A stretch of 64,000 nt of DNA from Pelodera strongyloides (Eukaryota; Nematoda; Chromadorea; Rhabditida; Rhabditidae), in the NCBI GenBank assembly GCA_036852015.1, contig JAANDG010000221.1, positions 124,001 through 188,000 of the forward strand. Direction: 5' to 3'. The stretch's first letter is position 1; every line of letters starts with the position of its first letter. Below, in pieces: positions 33,977 through 45,844 of the stretch. The position numbers were made by a program, and so were the translations under genes. Below the pieces are notes generated by a model, which made no database searches, had not been told where the DNA came from, and saw only the letters and a list, made by a program, of their open reading frames with translations.

Positions 33977-36900
33977 TCAAAAACCACCACCACCACCAAA
34001 TCCGCCGCCTAGTCCGCCGCATCCGTTGAGAATGTACGCCGCGGCGACAGCGCCACCAGCGCCGCCCTGTTGTGGCACACTTCTCGTTACCGTACCATTT
34101 CCAGGATGGGCTAATACCATTCCATTACCATTTCTCATCAGTCTCTCATTTTCATCTACATTGTTCCTCATGCCCCTCGGATTGCCTTCGACTATATTTC
34201 TCGTCACTCTATTCTCTCTGTTCTCTCTCCTTTCCGTGCACTCTCTGCTGTTGTGCGCTAGGAACGCAGTGTGTTTGGATGCGTCACGGTAGCCTTGAGA
34301 AGTGACAACGAGAGGAATCTCACATTCGATGCCTGAAATGATCGAAACACTTTATTGAAATAAATTTTCGAGCCCACGTGAATTTATGTCACATTTACTT
34401 AATGGGGTTTCCAAGTACGGTGAAAATTTACAGTATCTTGGAATTTTTTATTGTTATCCATTTATTCGCTGTTAGTGGCCTTATATTGTCAAAACTTGCG
34501 CGATACTTTGTTGTCGTAATAAATGTTATGTTATGTTAGGTTATACACGAGAATATTTTTCATATTATATATGCAAGTTTCGTGCAGAAATACGGTAGTG
34601 TTGACAGAATCACACCAAATTTTTGGGATATTTGGAAGCCCCATTAGGGGTGCAGCATTCTTTTTTCGACGCCTTGGTGCGAAACGTCACTCGATGGCTC
34701 TGAATTACATAGAAATAAATAGGACCCAACCTGGTGCAGCGGTCACTTTCAGCAAGTAGTGTATGGCTATGATATTCGCCTCGCCTCCAGTCATGTACGT
34801 GTGCGTGGGCGGGGCTCCATCCGGGATGCGAACGCAGCATTTTTCAAACTCCTGGAAATCAGAATAGGTTAATTTAAAGTCTATATTGGAGCATTTCTTG
34901 TGATTTCTCGATTTTGGGTTTGTTGGGCACAGGCTAACAATAAGTAACATGTGAATTTATGCACCAATAAACTAAGAATTTTGTTTTATCTTTTATCAAA
35001 GGTGTTCTAAAGGAACGTGCTCTGTATGCCAATTTGTTGCGACTACGGACATCCCCTACAGAACCAGTGCGCATACGTTATCTAAGCGACGTCACATCTA
35101 AATGGCTCCGCCCCTCACCCCCACCGAGTCTATACAGTAACCAGTACCTGTGTGCTCCGCCCCTTCACGGCTCCTAGCACCGCCTCCTCCACTATTTGTT
35201 CGCTCAATTTCTTCTCATTAACGTGTTCATATCGGCTCATCGCCTCGAACTGTGTTTTCATACATAATTGAACGGCGCAATCCTTGATACCCTAAAATAG
35301 TAGGACTTGGCCGAGTGGTTAGTGAGGCCGGGGCTGGGATGTGAACCCGGGATCAATCCCGACGAGTGATGTTTCCGCGAATTAAAAAGAAAAAGGTACC
35401 TTCCGCGATCTGTTCTTTATCCGAACCGTTGCCTCCACAGTCTGAAAATAATTTATGAGGAAAATAGAAAAATAGTCCTAGATCTAACTGTAGGCAAAGG
35501 GTTTGAATACATTTTGAGAAGATGTTTTTATATATTTTTCTTCGACTCCTCCACTTGCTCTTACTCGCCCTTATCTCTCTCTCCCTTCGGTCTCTCTCTT
35601 CTCTCTAGTCCTCATCATATTTTCTACTACCTCTATTATCTGTCCTCCTCTCCTCTCCCTTTCTTTCTTACCTCGCCAACCCGGTAAGCTGTCCTCTGAA
35701 GTGCAATCTTTATGGTTATCGTGCCAAATGGTAGTGAACAACACGTGAAGTCAACCTGTAAGATGTATACTCTCCGGATCTGGCCCACGGAAAAAAGCCT
35801 CGAATTTTATTATTCGAAAATTATTTCGCTTGTATTGGATTTTTCGAATTTGAATTTTCAAAAAATTCAATTTTGTGTTAATATTTTAGGACATAGACAT
35901 GGAATAGGTCTTTTAGGTTTTGGGTACATTAATTTTTAAAAGTTAAAAACACTTAAAAACACAAAAACAATAAAACAAAGTAATTCACCTCGTCTGCGTA
36001 ATCTATTGGAGATAAGCAGTTGACGGGCACTTCGTCGAAAAATGACCGAGCGACAACAATTAACGGAAATACTTCGGAACATGTGGCCTGGAACAGGTTT
36101 ATGTAAAGCATTATAGTGGGCAACTGACCTTTTTCAAACATATGATGATTTTATTACGTTCTTCGAGGAGATTATCACAGCATCATCAATGTGAAAAAAA
36201 AACATGCACAGGAGGACATTTATGTGTTAGATGTTTTTTTTTAATTATTAGAACTAAGAGTATAGGAAAGCCAGTCAGTCATAAAAAACCATCAAATATG
36301 CGACAGAACCAGCAGTTAGTTCGATTTTTTGTTGAAAATTTTAGACTGTATTATCTCACACAATTGTAGTTTTTGACATCACAAAAAGTTTCGTTACCTG
36401 TTCAGTATTCGCGTTCATTTGCACCTTTATTTGGTAGCGAATATTTCCGAATTGACTTTCATAACTGCTGGGCAAATTATCCGGGAGCACAACCTGAAAC
36501 AATCGATAAGTCAATTTAAAGCAGTTGACACGTGGTTTTGAAACTTATGCAGGACAGCTGCATATATATGTATTATCCGCATGATGTTGTTTTCCATTAT
36601 GTGCCGGAAACACCTAGAAGTGCACAGAAATTCGGAAATAATACACGGGAATTGGCTGTCCAGCACACGTTTGAGAACCACGTGACATATCGCTTTGAGA
36701 ATAATACATTGATCTACATCTACACTTATTATTTGGTGGGTAAATTAATGAAACAAAACAAAAAATAAAAAAAACCTGTAGTGGAAATTGGTGTCGTCCG
36801 GCCGGTAGGGCTGTATTTGGCGGACATAGTGCAATGCGAACACCTAGATAATCCTGAAACGATAAGCAAATTATGTTAAGAGGTCAGGCGCCTAAAAAAG

Positions 36901-39900
36901 AGCAATGGTGAAATTTTCTCTGTGAAACTATCAACCTGTCGTGGCGACACGAGACGAAATTCTATTAATATAATTTATCGTGGAAAAGAGTCCTTGAATG
37001 GAAAGTTTGGGTTTCATCATGTCTTAAAACTACGAAAAGAGGCCAATATTTGATGAATTCTGCGTATATGCTCAAATCCGGCCACTTTAATACCCAAACT
37101 GGCATTTATTTTATTTCATTGGCTTCATTAGCATTCATTTCTTTATAGGATGGCAAGCTCACAAGCTACTCTGGAATATGCCCGCAGTTTTTGCAATGAA
37201 TACAAATACCTGTCAAAAAATGGAAGACATTACATAGCAGAAATAGCCAGTTTGGGTATTAAAGTGGCCGGATTTGAGCATATACGCAGAATTCATCAAA
37301 TATTGGCCTCTTTTCGTAGTTTTAAGACATGATGAAACCCAAACTTTCCATTCAAGGACTCTTTTCCACGATAAATTATTGTCCTCTTTTCACATGACCT
37401 AATTACAATTTACATCTTTAAGTCAGAAACCAGTTAAAAGCTCAGGCCCATCCAAAAAAGTGTTCCCCTCTTTTCTGTGGATCCTGTCTACGGTACTCAT
37501 CCTATTTTGTATATTACAAAACGGTTTCGCAGCCTCGCCGCACACCTCGAACATTCGTCGCCAAACTCTTGTTTGGTTCTATTAAGCTTCCTTTTGGTCA
37601 TTTACAATCTAGTTCGCATGTTTCGCCTCATCCTCATCTACAGTGCATCACGAAAGTACATAGGCGCAGGCGCGGCCTCTAGAAAACTCGTACCAAATTT
37701 TTTGGGGAAAATTTTAACACAGCCAAATCAAGTACGGCGAAAGACATAAACACTACCATTTTCAGCACAAAAATTAAAGCAATTGTGCAATTAGGCTAAT
37801 TTGGGTTAATTTTAATAGTGGGTCTGAAAATGAACTCCTGAATTCGACGAAGTCATGTACAACACGATTAAAAAAATACCTTGTTAGGTGCTTTTTGAAG
37901 GAAGTTTTTGTGTGAAATGCTCTAATTGCGAGTTTAGGAACGGCGCATTTATGCATACTTCAAGACTTCATAACTTCCTTTTGAGTGAGCTTAGAAACAT
38001 AGCCTTTTTTATACGGAAATGTTCGCCATAAAAATTTCTACAAGGTACCATAAAGGACTGTTTGTAAGGTTGTGCCTTATTGTGTGCAGAGAAGTGCAAA
38101 CTTGTGCAAAAAACGTGCTTTTCATTGAACATAGGGTCCTCTAAAGCATTGACCTAAATGAATTATTAACATTGCAACAACGAAAAGGAGTCGAGCAGAA
38201 CACTAACTGCTTACCACCTGCATGGTAAGGGTTTCTTAAGCAAACTATTGATTTTATTATGTCTGCCTATGTGCCTATGTGCCTATGTCGTGTACCGTAA
38301 AATGTATAAAATCGTATTTTTTCTAATTCTCATAATTCTAGGGTTTTTCGCACTTGCTTGATTTAGTGGTATTACAGGCATCTTCCAAAAATACTACCAA
38401 TTAAGGGGTGCCTATATTACATGCTTTCGTAACGTATTGTGTATAGATATCCGACAAATAAAGATTATTATTATTATGACGCCAGGGTTTGTCGCGCACA
38501 CTCGAGTTTCACCGTTGGGTGTTATAATTTATTTTGTGCGTAAGCGACTGTAGAGTTATTTACCTTTTACAGGTAAATATAGTTCTTAAAAACAAGGCAA
38601 TAGAAGGAAAAATAGGTGTATTTTCAAATAAGCTTGAACGTTTAAAGCGAAATACCAGCCGGTTTTTGAAACGCATCTCAAATATCAGCATTCTTATGCA
38701 GTTATGCTAAAAGGGGTCTACTATGGTCTATTTTTTATTCAAATTTATGCTCATTTGCATACGAAGCATAGTAAATCAGGGAGTACTCGATGCGTTTCAG
38801 AAACTGGCCGGTATTTCGCTTTAAATAAAGCGGCTACGCCACAGTGGGGTTTTGAACGGATTTCCGAAAACTACATTCCCATGCAAATCAGGATAGTTTC
38901 TTAAAATTATGCTTTGGTTTTGCAGAAATTCCATACGTGCTTTCATCAGCCGTGCTTCATGATTTTTAGGTTGAATTTTGAAAATGGTTGACAACCCCTT
39001 TCCCCGGACGACTTAACTTTATTCGCTTTAATTACCTAGTTGGCAACAACAATAATAATATTTAGTAACTAATAAGTACTTTTGCCCTGAAGAAATATAC
39101 CCCTGAAACGCTGTATTGCGTTTCAACGGCGCGTACTGTTAGCCCGCACCTAGAGTTATTTACCTAAAGGACATAAAAATAAAAATAATAATTAAGACTA
39201 TAATGATTAATAATGCAAATAAAGTACTCAATAAATCAGGCGTCTAAAATACCGTCTGTTAGTTAGTAGAGTGCGCGCAAGACTAGGCTCTCTTGAGTGA
39301 GTGAGGGGGGGGGGTGCACACACACACAGACATTTCTTCCGCATGTTTTGCAAATTTTGCTTATTTGGTCATCAATTTCGTGCAAGTTGATATTTTTATC
39401 TGAAATTTTGGCAGATATTATGAAATGTGGTCTTTTCACTAATTAGACCGAAAGAATTTCAATTTTTGGTCTAGGACCAAATTCAGGGTGAAAACTGGAA
39501 AAAAGGGCTCTCGGATCAAACCCAAACTATGTTAGCGCTATCGCGCTAACAAAGGATTTATTTATTTATTTTTGTTGATACACCTGTATTAATTACTGTT
39601 TATAAACATTTATGGAATAAAGAGTTATATATAGCTTAATTAGGAATTAGGACGACCGACATGGTTCCTGTTATTAAAATGTGCGAATAAAGAGTGCCAT
39701 GCAAAATTCTTTCAACGATAAATATCTCATCACTAGTTTTTACGTGGGTCTGACCCTTTATATAAATCTTTGAAATACAAACCTTTTGCGTTTCAAATAT
39801 CTTGTCCGTGTGCACATTCACCCACCCTGTCCTTCCGACTCCCCGGATTTCGGCTGTTAATGAATGGAGTACGGTATCTGGATCGGCAGAGTCCACAAGA

Positions 39901-42535
39901 ACCTACAGTAACTACTGTTCTTGAATATGTATACGGTAGATTAGGTAACAATATGGTAGCGAGCCAGTGATAATCTTTGAAAAAACCGGCCAAAATTAAC
40001 TGAACATAACGTTATTCTACTTGATATTGGCTCTTGACACAAGTTGCTTTACGTGTTATTTCAAGTTGCGCCGCCGCGCTGCCGCGGAGCTACGAAATAC
40101 GTCCTAGTGGCAAATCTCTCGTTTATTAAAAATTCAGTGGTTAATTAATAATAGAAACAAAACAGCAATTAACATAATTACCTTGGCTTGTAGCACTTCT
40201 CCAGCCATAACTCGTGTGTCGGGTAACACGATGTTGAGCTGTGCGGTCGGCATCTGAACAAAGTAATCGATTTTAATATTTGAAAGAAAAGTGCGCGTAA
40301 ACTACTGTAACTACTGCTTACCTTACAACTATAACCTTAATATGTATGGCTGAGACTCATTCATATATCTACTCATAGTTCTTGTAGTTAATCGAGTTAA
40401 CCGTACACTTGCACTTGTAATTACGTATACATCAATGGAAATCAATATAACTAGTTGCAGCTATTCCCTTTCACAAACACTAGCGATTCATTACTGGACA
40501 TTATAGTTCACGTAGCTTATTGACAGCCCAGCTAATGCTAAAGCGAAACACAGCACGGTTTCTGAAACGCATAGTAGACAGCTGAATACTTATGTATTTA
40601 CGCAAAACTGCTCGAATTTAGCACGATTTTTTATTCTAATTTATGTTCGTTTGTATAATCTGAATAGGTGTACTCGATGTGGTTTCAATAAAAACCGACC
40701 GGTATTTCGCTTTAAACGTTTGGGAAAGACACCAAGAGCACAATTTGTAAAAATAAAAGAACCAAAATATCATAAGTGCACATACCACTAAAAGCCACTC
40801 TTCATACATTTATAAGTCGCAGAACTTTGTAGGAGACAAGTAACAAAAAATCGACAGTGGACGAAGTCGAAACAGCGACCTCTGGCTCGTCATATCCGCA
40901 TACCTACCGTACTCAAGATATGGAATGAATTAGCTCCATGTTTCGTCCCGGTTTCTTGATGGTGCAATTGCCCATTTGGGAAAGTTACTGGGAATGGCCG
41001 GGTAAGGGGCATTTTTTTATAAAATTAGTGAACTAGAGAATAGAACACGGGATGTCCACTGATAAATAAATGGGAACGTATTTCTATAACCCAGTGTTGG
41101 GTGACAGTGAACGTTGGAAAGGGCTGGTAAAAATACGACGTTGTTTATATATATAGGACGCACGTCAGTATATGCATAGATAATATCGAGTATTGTAAAT
41201 ATTACTGCAGAATTTCGAACACTAATTGTGTGTAAAGTTAGGGATACCCAGAAGTATAGACTTGTAATAAGTTTGTTTAGGGGAGTGTTTTTGTGGACGA
41301 CATCGCTTCTTGCACAAGGGAAGCTTCGACGAGAAGCCCATCATTGGTTATTATAAAAACTTTGGTTCGGGCTTTTCGGGGACACTTTTGGTATGAAGGG
41401 GTTGAGAGAGAGACGTCGAGGGAGAGAAAGAGGGATGATAGATGGAAAAAGAGTTAGGAAGAGAGAGAGAGAGAGAGAGAAGCCCCATATTGAATCTAGG
41501 ATGTCCGGTCCATAGTTCATATTTCTAGAAAAGTGCAAAGAGTAGAAAGAGCGAGATTTGGGCATATTAGTGGAGGAGGATTGGTTTCATAATAAGTAAC
41601 GATTAAAGGGACAGGCCCATCAAATTAAACCTATGTTTACGAGATGTTCAAACTGTTTACAAAGCATTTTTATTACAATATATACAAACCAAATTTCACC
41701 TTCATTCACCCTGGCCTGGGACACTTTTTTCCGATGCGCACAACTCATATGTATACCATAAAGCTGCAGATTTCAAAGCCGTATACGCAAATTTTGATCG
41801 CAGTCTAATTTTACAATAAATTTGCATAGGCAGCTTGGAAATTTCCGTTTTACGGTACACATATGCGTTGAGCGCATCGGAAAAAAGTTTCCCAGGGTGA
41901 ATAAAGGTGAAATTTGGTTCGTATATATTGTAATAAAATTGCTTTATAATAATTATGAACGTATCGTAAATATAGGTTTACTTTGATGGGCCTGTCCCTT
42001 TAAGCTGCCGAATTGGTAGTTCTAGATTAAAAAATATGTTTGATTGAGACCGACAATATACCACACGTTTTAAGACCTAGGTTCCGTATACAGAACATTG
42101 TCATACAAAAAATTTAAAAAAAAAAAAAATCCTTACACTGTATCGCCGAGTGATGAAGCATGATGAATTTTGCTTTATTCTATAAGTAGCCATTGTCAAG
42201 GAATAAAATAGGGGAGTGAAAATAACAGGGAAAGGGTTGACAGAAAAATTGGATGCAAATTCTCTTCAAGGTTCGGCTAAAATCTGATTTAGGGTCAACA
42301 AGGAGAAAAAATCTAGGGCAATAAGTCTTCTGAATGTAGTATTTTTTTCAAAACAAGTCACTTACCTTCCATACCTACCTTCCAATAAACTAATCCAAGG
42401 TTATCCAATCCAGTGATAATTTTTTTTTAAACATATTTCCGAAGAATAAAGTAATCAAACCTCTTCAGTCCGCTGTCCAAATGCGACAATACTCCGACGG
42501 ATTTGGTGCAGTCGTTCCGGTACACCGAGGGGCAT
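33977..42535 (-). CDS. Arrestin-domain-containing protein (alpha-arrestin type)
   Basis: Cytoplasmic trafficking adaptor; alpha-arrestins link membrane cargo to ubiquitin ligases and endosomal sorting. Exons in transcription order: 42535-42461, 40253-40182, 39902-39783, 36853-36776, 36493-36398, 36087-35989, 35755-35672, 35441-35400, 35291-35148, 34851-34731, 34332-33977; 1287 nt, 428 aa, phases consistent. Arrestin N features: HSLTAEIRGVGRTGWVNVHT, then LPAGRHQFPLQ and LPSSYESQFGNIRYQIKVQ. Arrestin C features: LPFGTITIKIALQRTAYRVGE, the GIKDCAVQLCM strand and CCVRIPDGAPPTHTY followed by NIIAIHYLLKV. The C-terminal tail is unusual: a basic Arg/Asn/Glu-rich stretch, then a Gly-rich end with GGG runs. 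I see no PPxY motif, so recruitment of NEDD4-type ligases by that route is not supported. One 108-nt intron is mostly a tRNA-like sequence. Nematodes have many paralogues, so I give no symbol. Confidence 0.9.
35301..35370 (+). pseudogene. tRNA-like sequence filling an arrestin intron
   Basis: Contains TTGGCCGAGTGG, a match to the Pol III A box of Ser/Leu-type tRNAs, and a degraded B box (GGGATCAATCC). The acceptor stem does not pair and no proper anticodon arm forms. It occupies most of the intron 35292-35399, on the strand opposite to the gene. Confidence 0.6.
36515..36697. mobile_element. Foldback element family G, complete copy
   Basis: TTTAAAGCAGTTGACACGTGG at the left mirrors AACCACGTGACATATCGCTTT at the right. 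It lies in an arrestin intron. Confidence 0.7.
36971..37379. mobile_element. Large foldback element family F with internal loop sequence
   Basis: Arms of about 135 bp look perfect or nearly so: TAATTTATCGTGGAAAAGAG...TACCCAAACTGGC against GCCAGTTTGGGTA...CTCTTTTCCACGATAAATTA. The spacer of about 140 bp has a plus-strand acceptor-like TTTCTTTATAG directly followed by an ORF starting MASSQATLEYARSF that runs into the right arm. No second copy here. In arrestin intron 3. Confidence 0.85.
38420..38480 (+). repeat. AATAAA plus (ATT)n tail
   Basis: ACAAATAAAGATTATTATTATT resembles the 3' tail of the retroposon-like families, but the upstream body does not match them. Confidence 0.4.
38642..38824. 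mobile_element. Foldback element family A
   Basis: TTAAAGCGAAATACCAGCCGG at the left, CCGGTATTTCGCTTTAA at the right, with the family interior (ATTCTTATGCAGTTATGC, GCTCATTTGCATACGAAGC). In arrestin intron 3. It is closest to the copy at 43324, which is in opposite orientation. Confidence 0.88.
39305..39314. repeat. Poly-G tract
   Basis: Ten consecutive G followed by a short CA repeat. Confidence 0.85.
40538..40715. mobile_element. Foldback element family A
   Basis: CTAAAGCGAAACACAGCACGG at the left and CCGGTATTTCGCTTTAA at the right with the family interior. In arrestin intron 1. Confidence 0.83.
41403..41482. repeat. GA microsatellite
   Basis: GA-rich tract in arrestin intron 1. Confidence 0.95.
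41603..42003. mobile_element. Foldback element family E (401 bp)
   Basis: TTAAAGGGACAGGCCCATCA at the left and TGATGGGCCTGTCCCTTTAA at the right. Arms continue through AAACCTATGTTTACGA and the TATATACAAACCAAATTTCACC block with its complement. A shorter relative is at 44553-44751, and the ends are shared with family D. Confidence 0.88.
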
Positions 42536-42594
42536 TTTTGAATAGTTACGGTAATTGAGATTCTGGATTTTTAGATTTTTGAGAGGCCATAAGG

Positions 42595-42666
42595 ACAGAA
42601 AGAGAGCAGAAGCTAGAGAGATTTAGATTGTAAAGTTAGAGAGAGAAAAAAAGAGAGAGAGAGAGC
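42595..42666. repeat. GA-rich tract
   Basis: Imperfect GA repeat just upstream of the arrestin start codon. Confidence 0.9.
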
Positions 42667-42796
42667 GATTTTCTTCCAAAGTTACCGATTTTTTCAAAGC
42701 CAGCGTCGGAAGAGTATAATCATGGACTGATGAGATAAAGAATCCATTATAACTGTTATTCCGATCGGACGCAGTGAAAACTGAGAACACAATAAA

Positions 42797-43024
42797 TCTT
42801 AGTATATAAAGCAGAATAGTTTACTGTTTTGTTTGTGTGACCGAAACGAAAATTAGAATATCAAAGGCTATAAAAGAAGAGTCGGAGCCCAGTCTTGAGC
42901 AAGCGAAATGCGAATCTTATTTCATGATTTTTTCAATATACGTTGCAAAAGTGTCACACAAGTGTGCTCACTGTTCCTGCATTTTATACTTTGAAAGTCG
43001 CCTCAGGGGGCGATAGCCGTCTGG
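42797..43024 (+). mobile_element. Helitron-like non-autonomous element (228 bp)
   Basis: Starts TC after A (TCTTAGTATATAAAGC) and ends with CGATAGCCGTCTGG before T. The 3' region CGCCTCAGGGGGCG is a hairpin-like block. The body matches 61539-61777 along its length (GGCTATAAAAG, GAGCAAGCGAAAT, TTTCATGATTTTT, TGTGCTCACTG). It has no ORF. Confidence 0.65.
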
Positions 43025-43125
43025 TAACACAACAAATAACAAACCAATTATGTTGATGAGTGATGATTGATGAAGCTTGGGGAAAATTGGGATTTGCAAA
43101 CGTTATCCTGGGTCCCTTCAACTTG

Positions 43126-43126
43126 C

Positions 43127-43167
<41 letters not shown>

Positions 43168-43200
43168 CATTCTCTCTTTCCGTCTCGTCATTCTCTCTCT
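43126..43200. repeat. CT microsatellite
   Basis: CT repeat with GTTTCATT interruption. Confidence 0.95.
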
Positions 43201-43323
43201 GTTATGAGGATCAGCCGGACTAGTTGTAATAATGAGCGTATGACATGCGAGCACGAAAAGTGATCCAGCTTGAAATTGGGGTAGAGTTTGAGCAAATTTT
43301 TGAAACAAGGAGCAAATCTGCTG

Positions 43324-43506
43324 TTAAAGCGAAATACCGGCCAGTTTCTGAAAGGCATCGAGTACTCCCTGGTTTCCTATGCTTCATATGCAAATGAGCA
43401 TAAATTTGAATAAAAAATAGACCCCAGTAGACCCCTTTTAGCATAACTGCATAAGAATGCTGATATTTGAGATGTGTTTCAAAAACCGGCTGGTATTTCG
43501 CTTTAA
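43324..43506. mobile_element. Foldback element family A
   Basis: TTAAAGCGAAATACCGGCCAG at the left and CTGGTATTTCGCTTTAA at the right. Its interior is nearly the reverse complement of the copy at 38642. Confidence 0.88.
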
Positions 43507-43565
43507 TAGGAAGCCGCCAGCGACCATCTCGGTGCATCTAGTCCTTGTGGATTCCGTGAGAGCAA

Positions 43566-43640
43566 TCTTATTATATAAAGGAGAAGAGTTTACTTTTTTG
43601 TTTGTGTGAACATAACGAAATTCTTTCATAAAGAAAATTT
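43566..43640 (+). mobile_element. Helitron-like 5' end, solo
   Basis: TCTTATTATATAAAGGAGAA and TTTACTTTTTTGTTTG match the 5' end of 61539-61777, but no matching 3' hairpin follows. A tRNA-like sequence begins about 40 bp downstream. Confidence 0.5.
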
Positions 43641-43680
43641 TCTATTCACAATCGAAATATAACATACAAAATCTTTGCCG

Positions 43681-43756
43681 CTGGCGGGATTCGAACCCAC
43701 ACCAGCACACAATCTCTCGATTCACAGTCCAACGCTCTACCTGTTGAGCTATGCTA
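43681..43756 (-). pseudogene. tRNA-like sequence (A and B boxes kept)
   Basis: The minus strand has A box TAGCTCAACAGG and a perfect B box GGTTCGAATCC, with a TTGGACTGTGAATCGA anticodon region (His-like GTG). The acceptor stem does not pair and the anticodon stem has a mismatch. A tRNA pseudogene or tRNA-derived SINE head is more likely than a working tRNA. Confidence 0.6.
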
Positions 43757-44239
43757 GATTATATGTCGAGGATATTATAGGAGATATTATAGGAGAAGAG
43801 AAGTGCGATAGAAAATTTGCATGATTTGCACAAACGCTGAAGTCCAGAGCCAAATTATACGTTTCCACATAAACGTAAATGAAAGTTTTATTTTGAACAG
43901 TGTGTAACAATCGGCCGAAGGCCGATTCCTCCAGTCGGAGAAGAGCCCGTAGGGCTCTTCGAACGGCTGGTATTCTAATACTTCGATGACACGGGCGCGC
44001 AGAATAAATTAGCATATGAACAAAGCCTTTATCACAGTTTCAGCGCCACGGGGTTTGCCCGCGAAATGAAGAGCTTCAGAATTCAGAATACTGATCAAAA
44101 CCCTATGTGGAGGAATTAATTTGTGAGCAGAAAGGAGGAAAGGAGGAGGCTAATGTATATGTATGGTCATCAGAAAATGTGAAAGAACCATGTAATGGAG
44201 TTAGCATTTTTGGGCATCCATTTCGTGAAAAAAACTGAC

Positions 44240-44335
44240 GACGGCGAGAGAGGGATAGAGATAGAGAGAGAAATGGGAAGAGAGAGAGAGAGAGAAGGGG
44301 AGAGAGAGAAAGAGAGAGATGGAAGAGTGCGCAAG
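44240..44335. repeat. GA microsatellite
   Basis: GA-rich tract. Confidence 0.95.
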
Positions 44336-44552
44336 ATTGAAAGAAGGATTTCTTTCCTTCAATCCAATTTTTCAAAAGACATCAACACTTGAAGCTCTTA
44401 TGAGGTTAGTGATATAGTGCGTGGGCATGAGAGGGGACAGAGGGCGAGAGGGAGAGGATGTTGGAGGTAACAGGAGAAAGAGAGTAAGTTATAGCGCAAT
44501 TATTTAATTGGTGAATGTTAATTATTCAATTAGTGAATGATAATTATGTTTC

Positions 44553-44751
44553 TTAAAGGGTCAGGCCCACCGATATAAACCTATATTTGTTATTTGATCA
44601 TATTCATACAAAGGGTAGCGCACCGGAAACACTTCACCAGGGTGAATCTGAATGATATTTAGTTTGTATATATTGTAAAAAACAGCCTTGCCCTTATGAA
44701 TTATGATCAAATAATAAACATAGGTTTATATCGGTGGGCCTGACCCTTTAA
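44553..44751. mobile_element. Foldback element family E, short version (199 bp)
   Basis: TTAAAGGGTCAGGCCCACCG at the left and CGGTGGGCCTGACCCTTTAA at the right. AAACCTATATTTGTT and ATGATCAAATAATAAAC form the inner arms. It shares the central TTTGTATATATTGTA block with 41603-42003. Confidence 0.88.
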
Positions 44752-44939
44752 ATCAAAGGCTAATTAATAAGACTGATTGTGAGACCCAGAAGGTGACGAT
44801 TTCGACGTGAAAGCTTAGGTTTGAAAATTGTTGGAGACATAGAGAAACATATATATGAAAGAGAGAAGCTAACGAAACCAATCATCAGAAATAGAGGAAG
44901 GACGAGAAGAGGACGAGGACTTCCGTTCCTACTTTATTT

Positions 44940-45030
44940 CTTGAGAGGGAGATAGAGATAGAGAGGGAGAGAGGGAGGTAGAGATTGAGAGAAATGACAG
45001 AGAAAGAGAGATCCAGAGGGGAGAGGGAGC
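44940..45030. repeat. GA-rich tract
   Basis: GA/GGGA repeat. Confidence 0.9.
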
Positions 45031-45299
45031 TAGACGAAAGCGTTCTTTGATTGCGTAGAAAAGTAATAATACTCCAGTTTTACCAGGATTACATGAAGAG
45101 CAACGCTACATCCAGTATAAAATGTAACACTAAAATATTTTGATAACAATGACGTCATCAATCAATAAAATGAAGATTTGCACAATCAATAAATAATGTT
45201 AACTTGCCTAGAATCTGACGGAGGTGTTGAATTCCCGAGTATGTAATAGTAAGCAATGGAGACAAGGGCCCGATTAATTTCATCAGCAATTCAGGTGTA

Positions 45300-45378
45300 G
45301 TGGAGGGAGGGAGAAAGAGAGAGAGAGAGAGAGAGAGAGTGTGAGAGAGAGAGTGAGAGAGTGAGAGAGAGAGTGAGG
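45300..45378. repeat. GA microsatellite
   Basis: GA repeat with GTGA interruptions. Confidence 0.95.
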
Positions 45379-45569
45379 GATGCATGTAGAGACCTGAGGA
45401 GGTCGTAGAGAAACTGGAGAATGGCCCACAGGTGAAATAGATACCCCCTGACTTCTGAGTGAACATATATGAGGAACGCATGCTCTACAAGGAATAATAA
45501 AATAGTATATAAAAATTCAGAGAGGGGGTGGTGACGAATAGAACAGGAGTCGAAACAGAGAGACAACGG

Positions 45570-45655
45570 AAGAGAGTGAGAGAGAGAAATGGAGAGAGAG
45601 AAAGAAGGAAAGAGGGGAAATAAGAAAGACTTAGAAATAGAGAAAGAAAGAGGTG
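45570..45655. repeat. GA-rich tract
   Basis: Imperfect GA/GAAA repeat. Confidence 0.9.
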
Positions 45656-45755
45656 AAGAGCAGCGAGTGTGGTGTGTTGATGTAGCGAGTTGTGTTCTCT
45701 TGCGAACTGTTTATTTTACATTTTGCATTATTCAATAAAGTAATTCAGTGTTTAG

Positions 45756-45839
45756 TTTAAAGCAGTATTGTACCTACTTTGGGAAATTTGCATACGATAT
45801 GCATGTCCTATGTATCCTATGCAAATTTTTGGTGCCCGT
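45756..45839. mobile_element. Foldback element family C, half copy
   Basis: TTTAAAGCAGTATTGTACC, then ACTTTGGGAAATTTGCATAC and CCTATGTATCCTATGC, but no right arm. Confidence 0.65.
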
Positions 45840-45844
45840 TTCCG

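Noticed and set aside
43681..43756. Functional tRNA-His gene
   Set aside because: Acceptor stem does not pair and the anticodon stem has a mismatch; kept only as a tRNA-like sequence.
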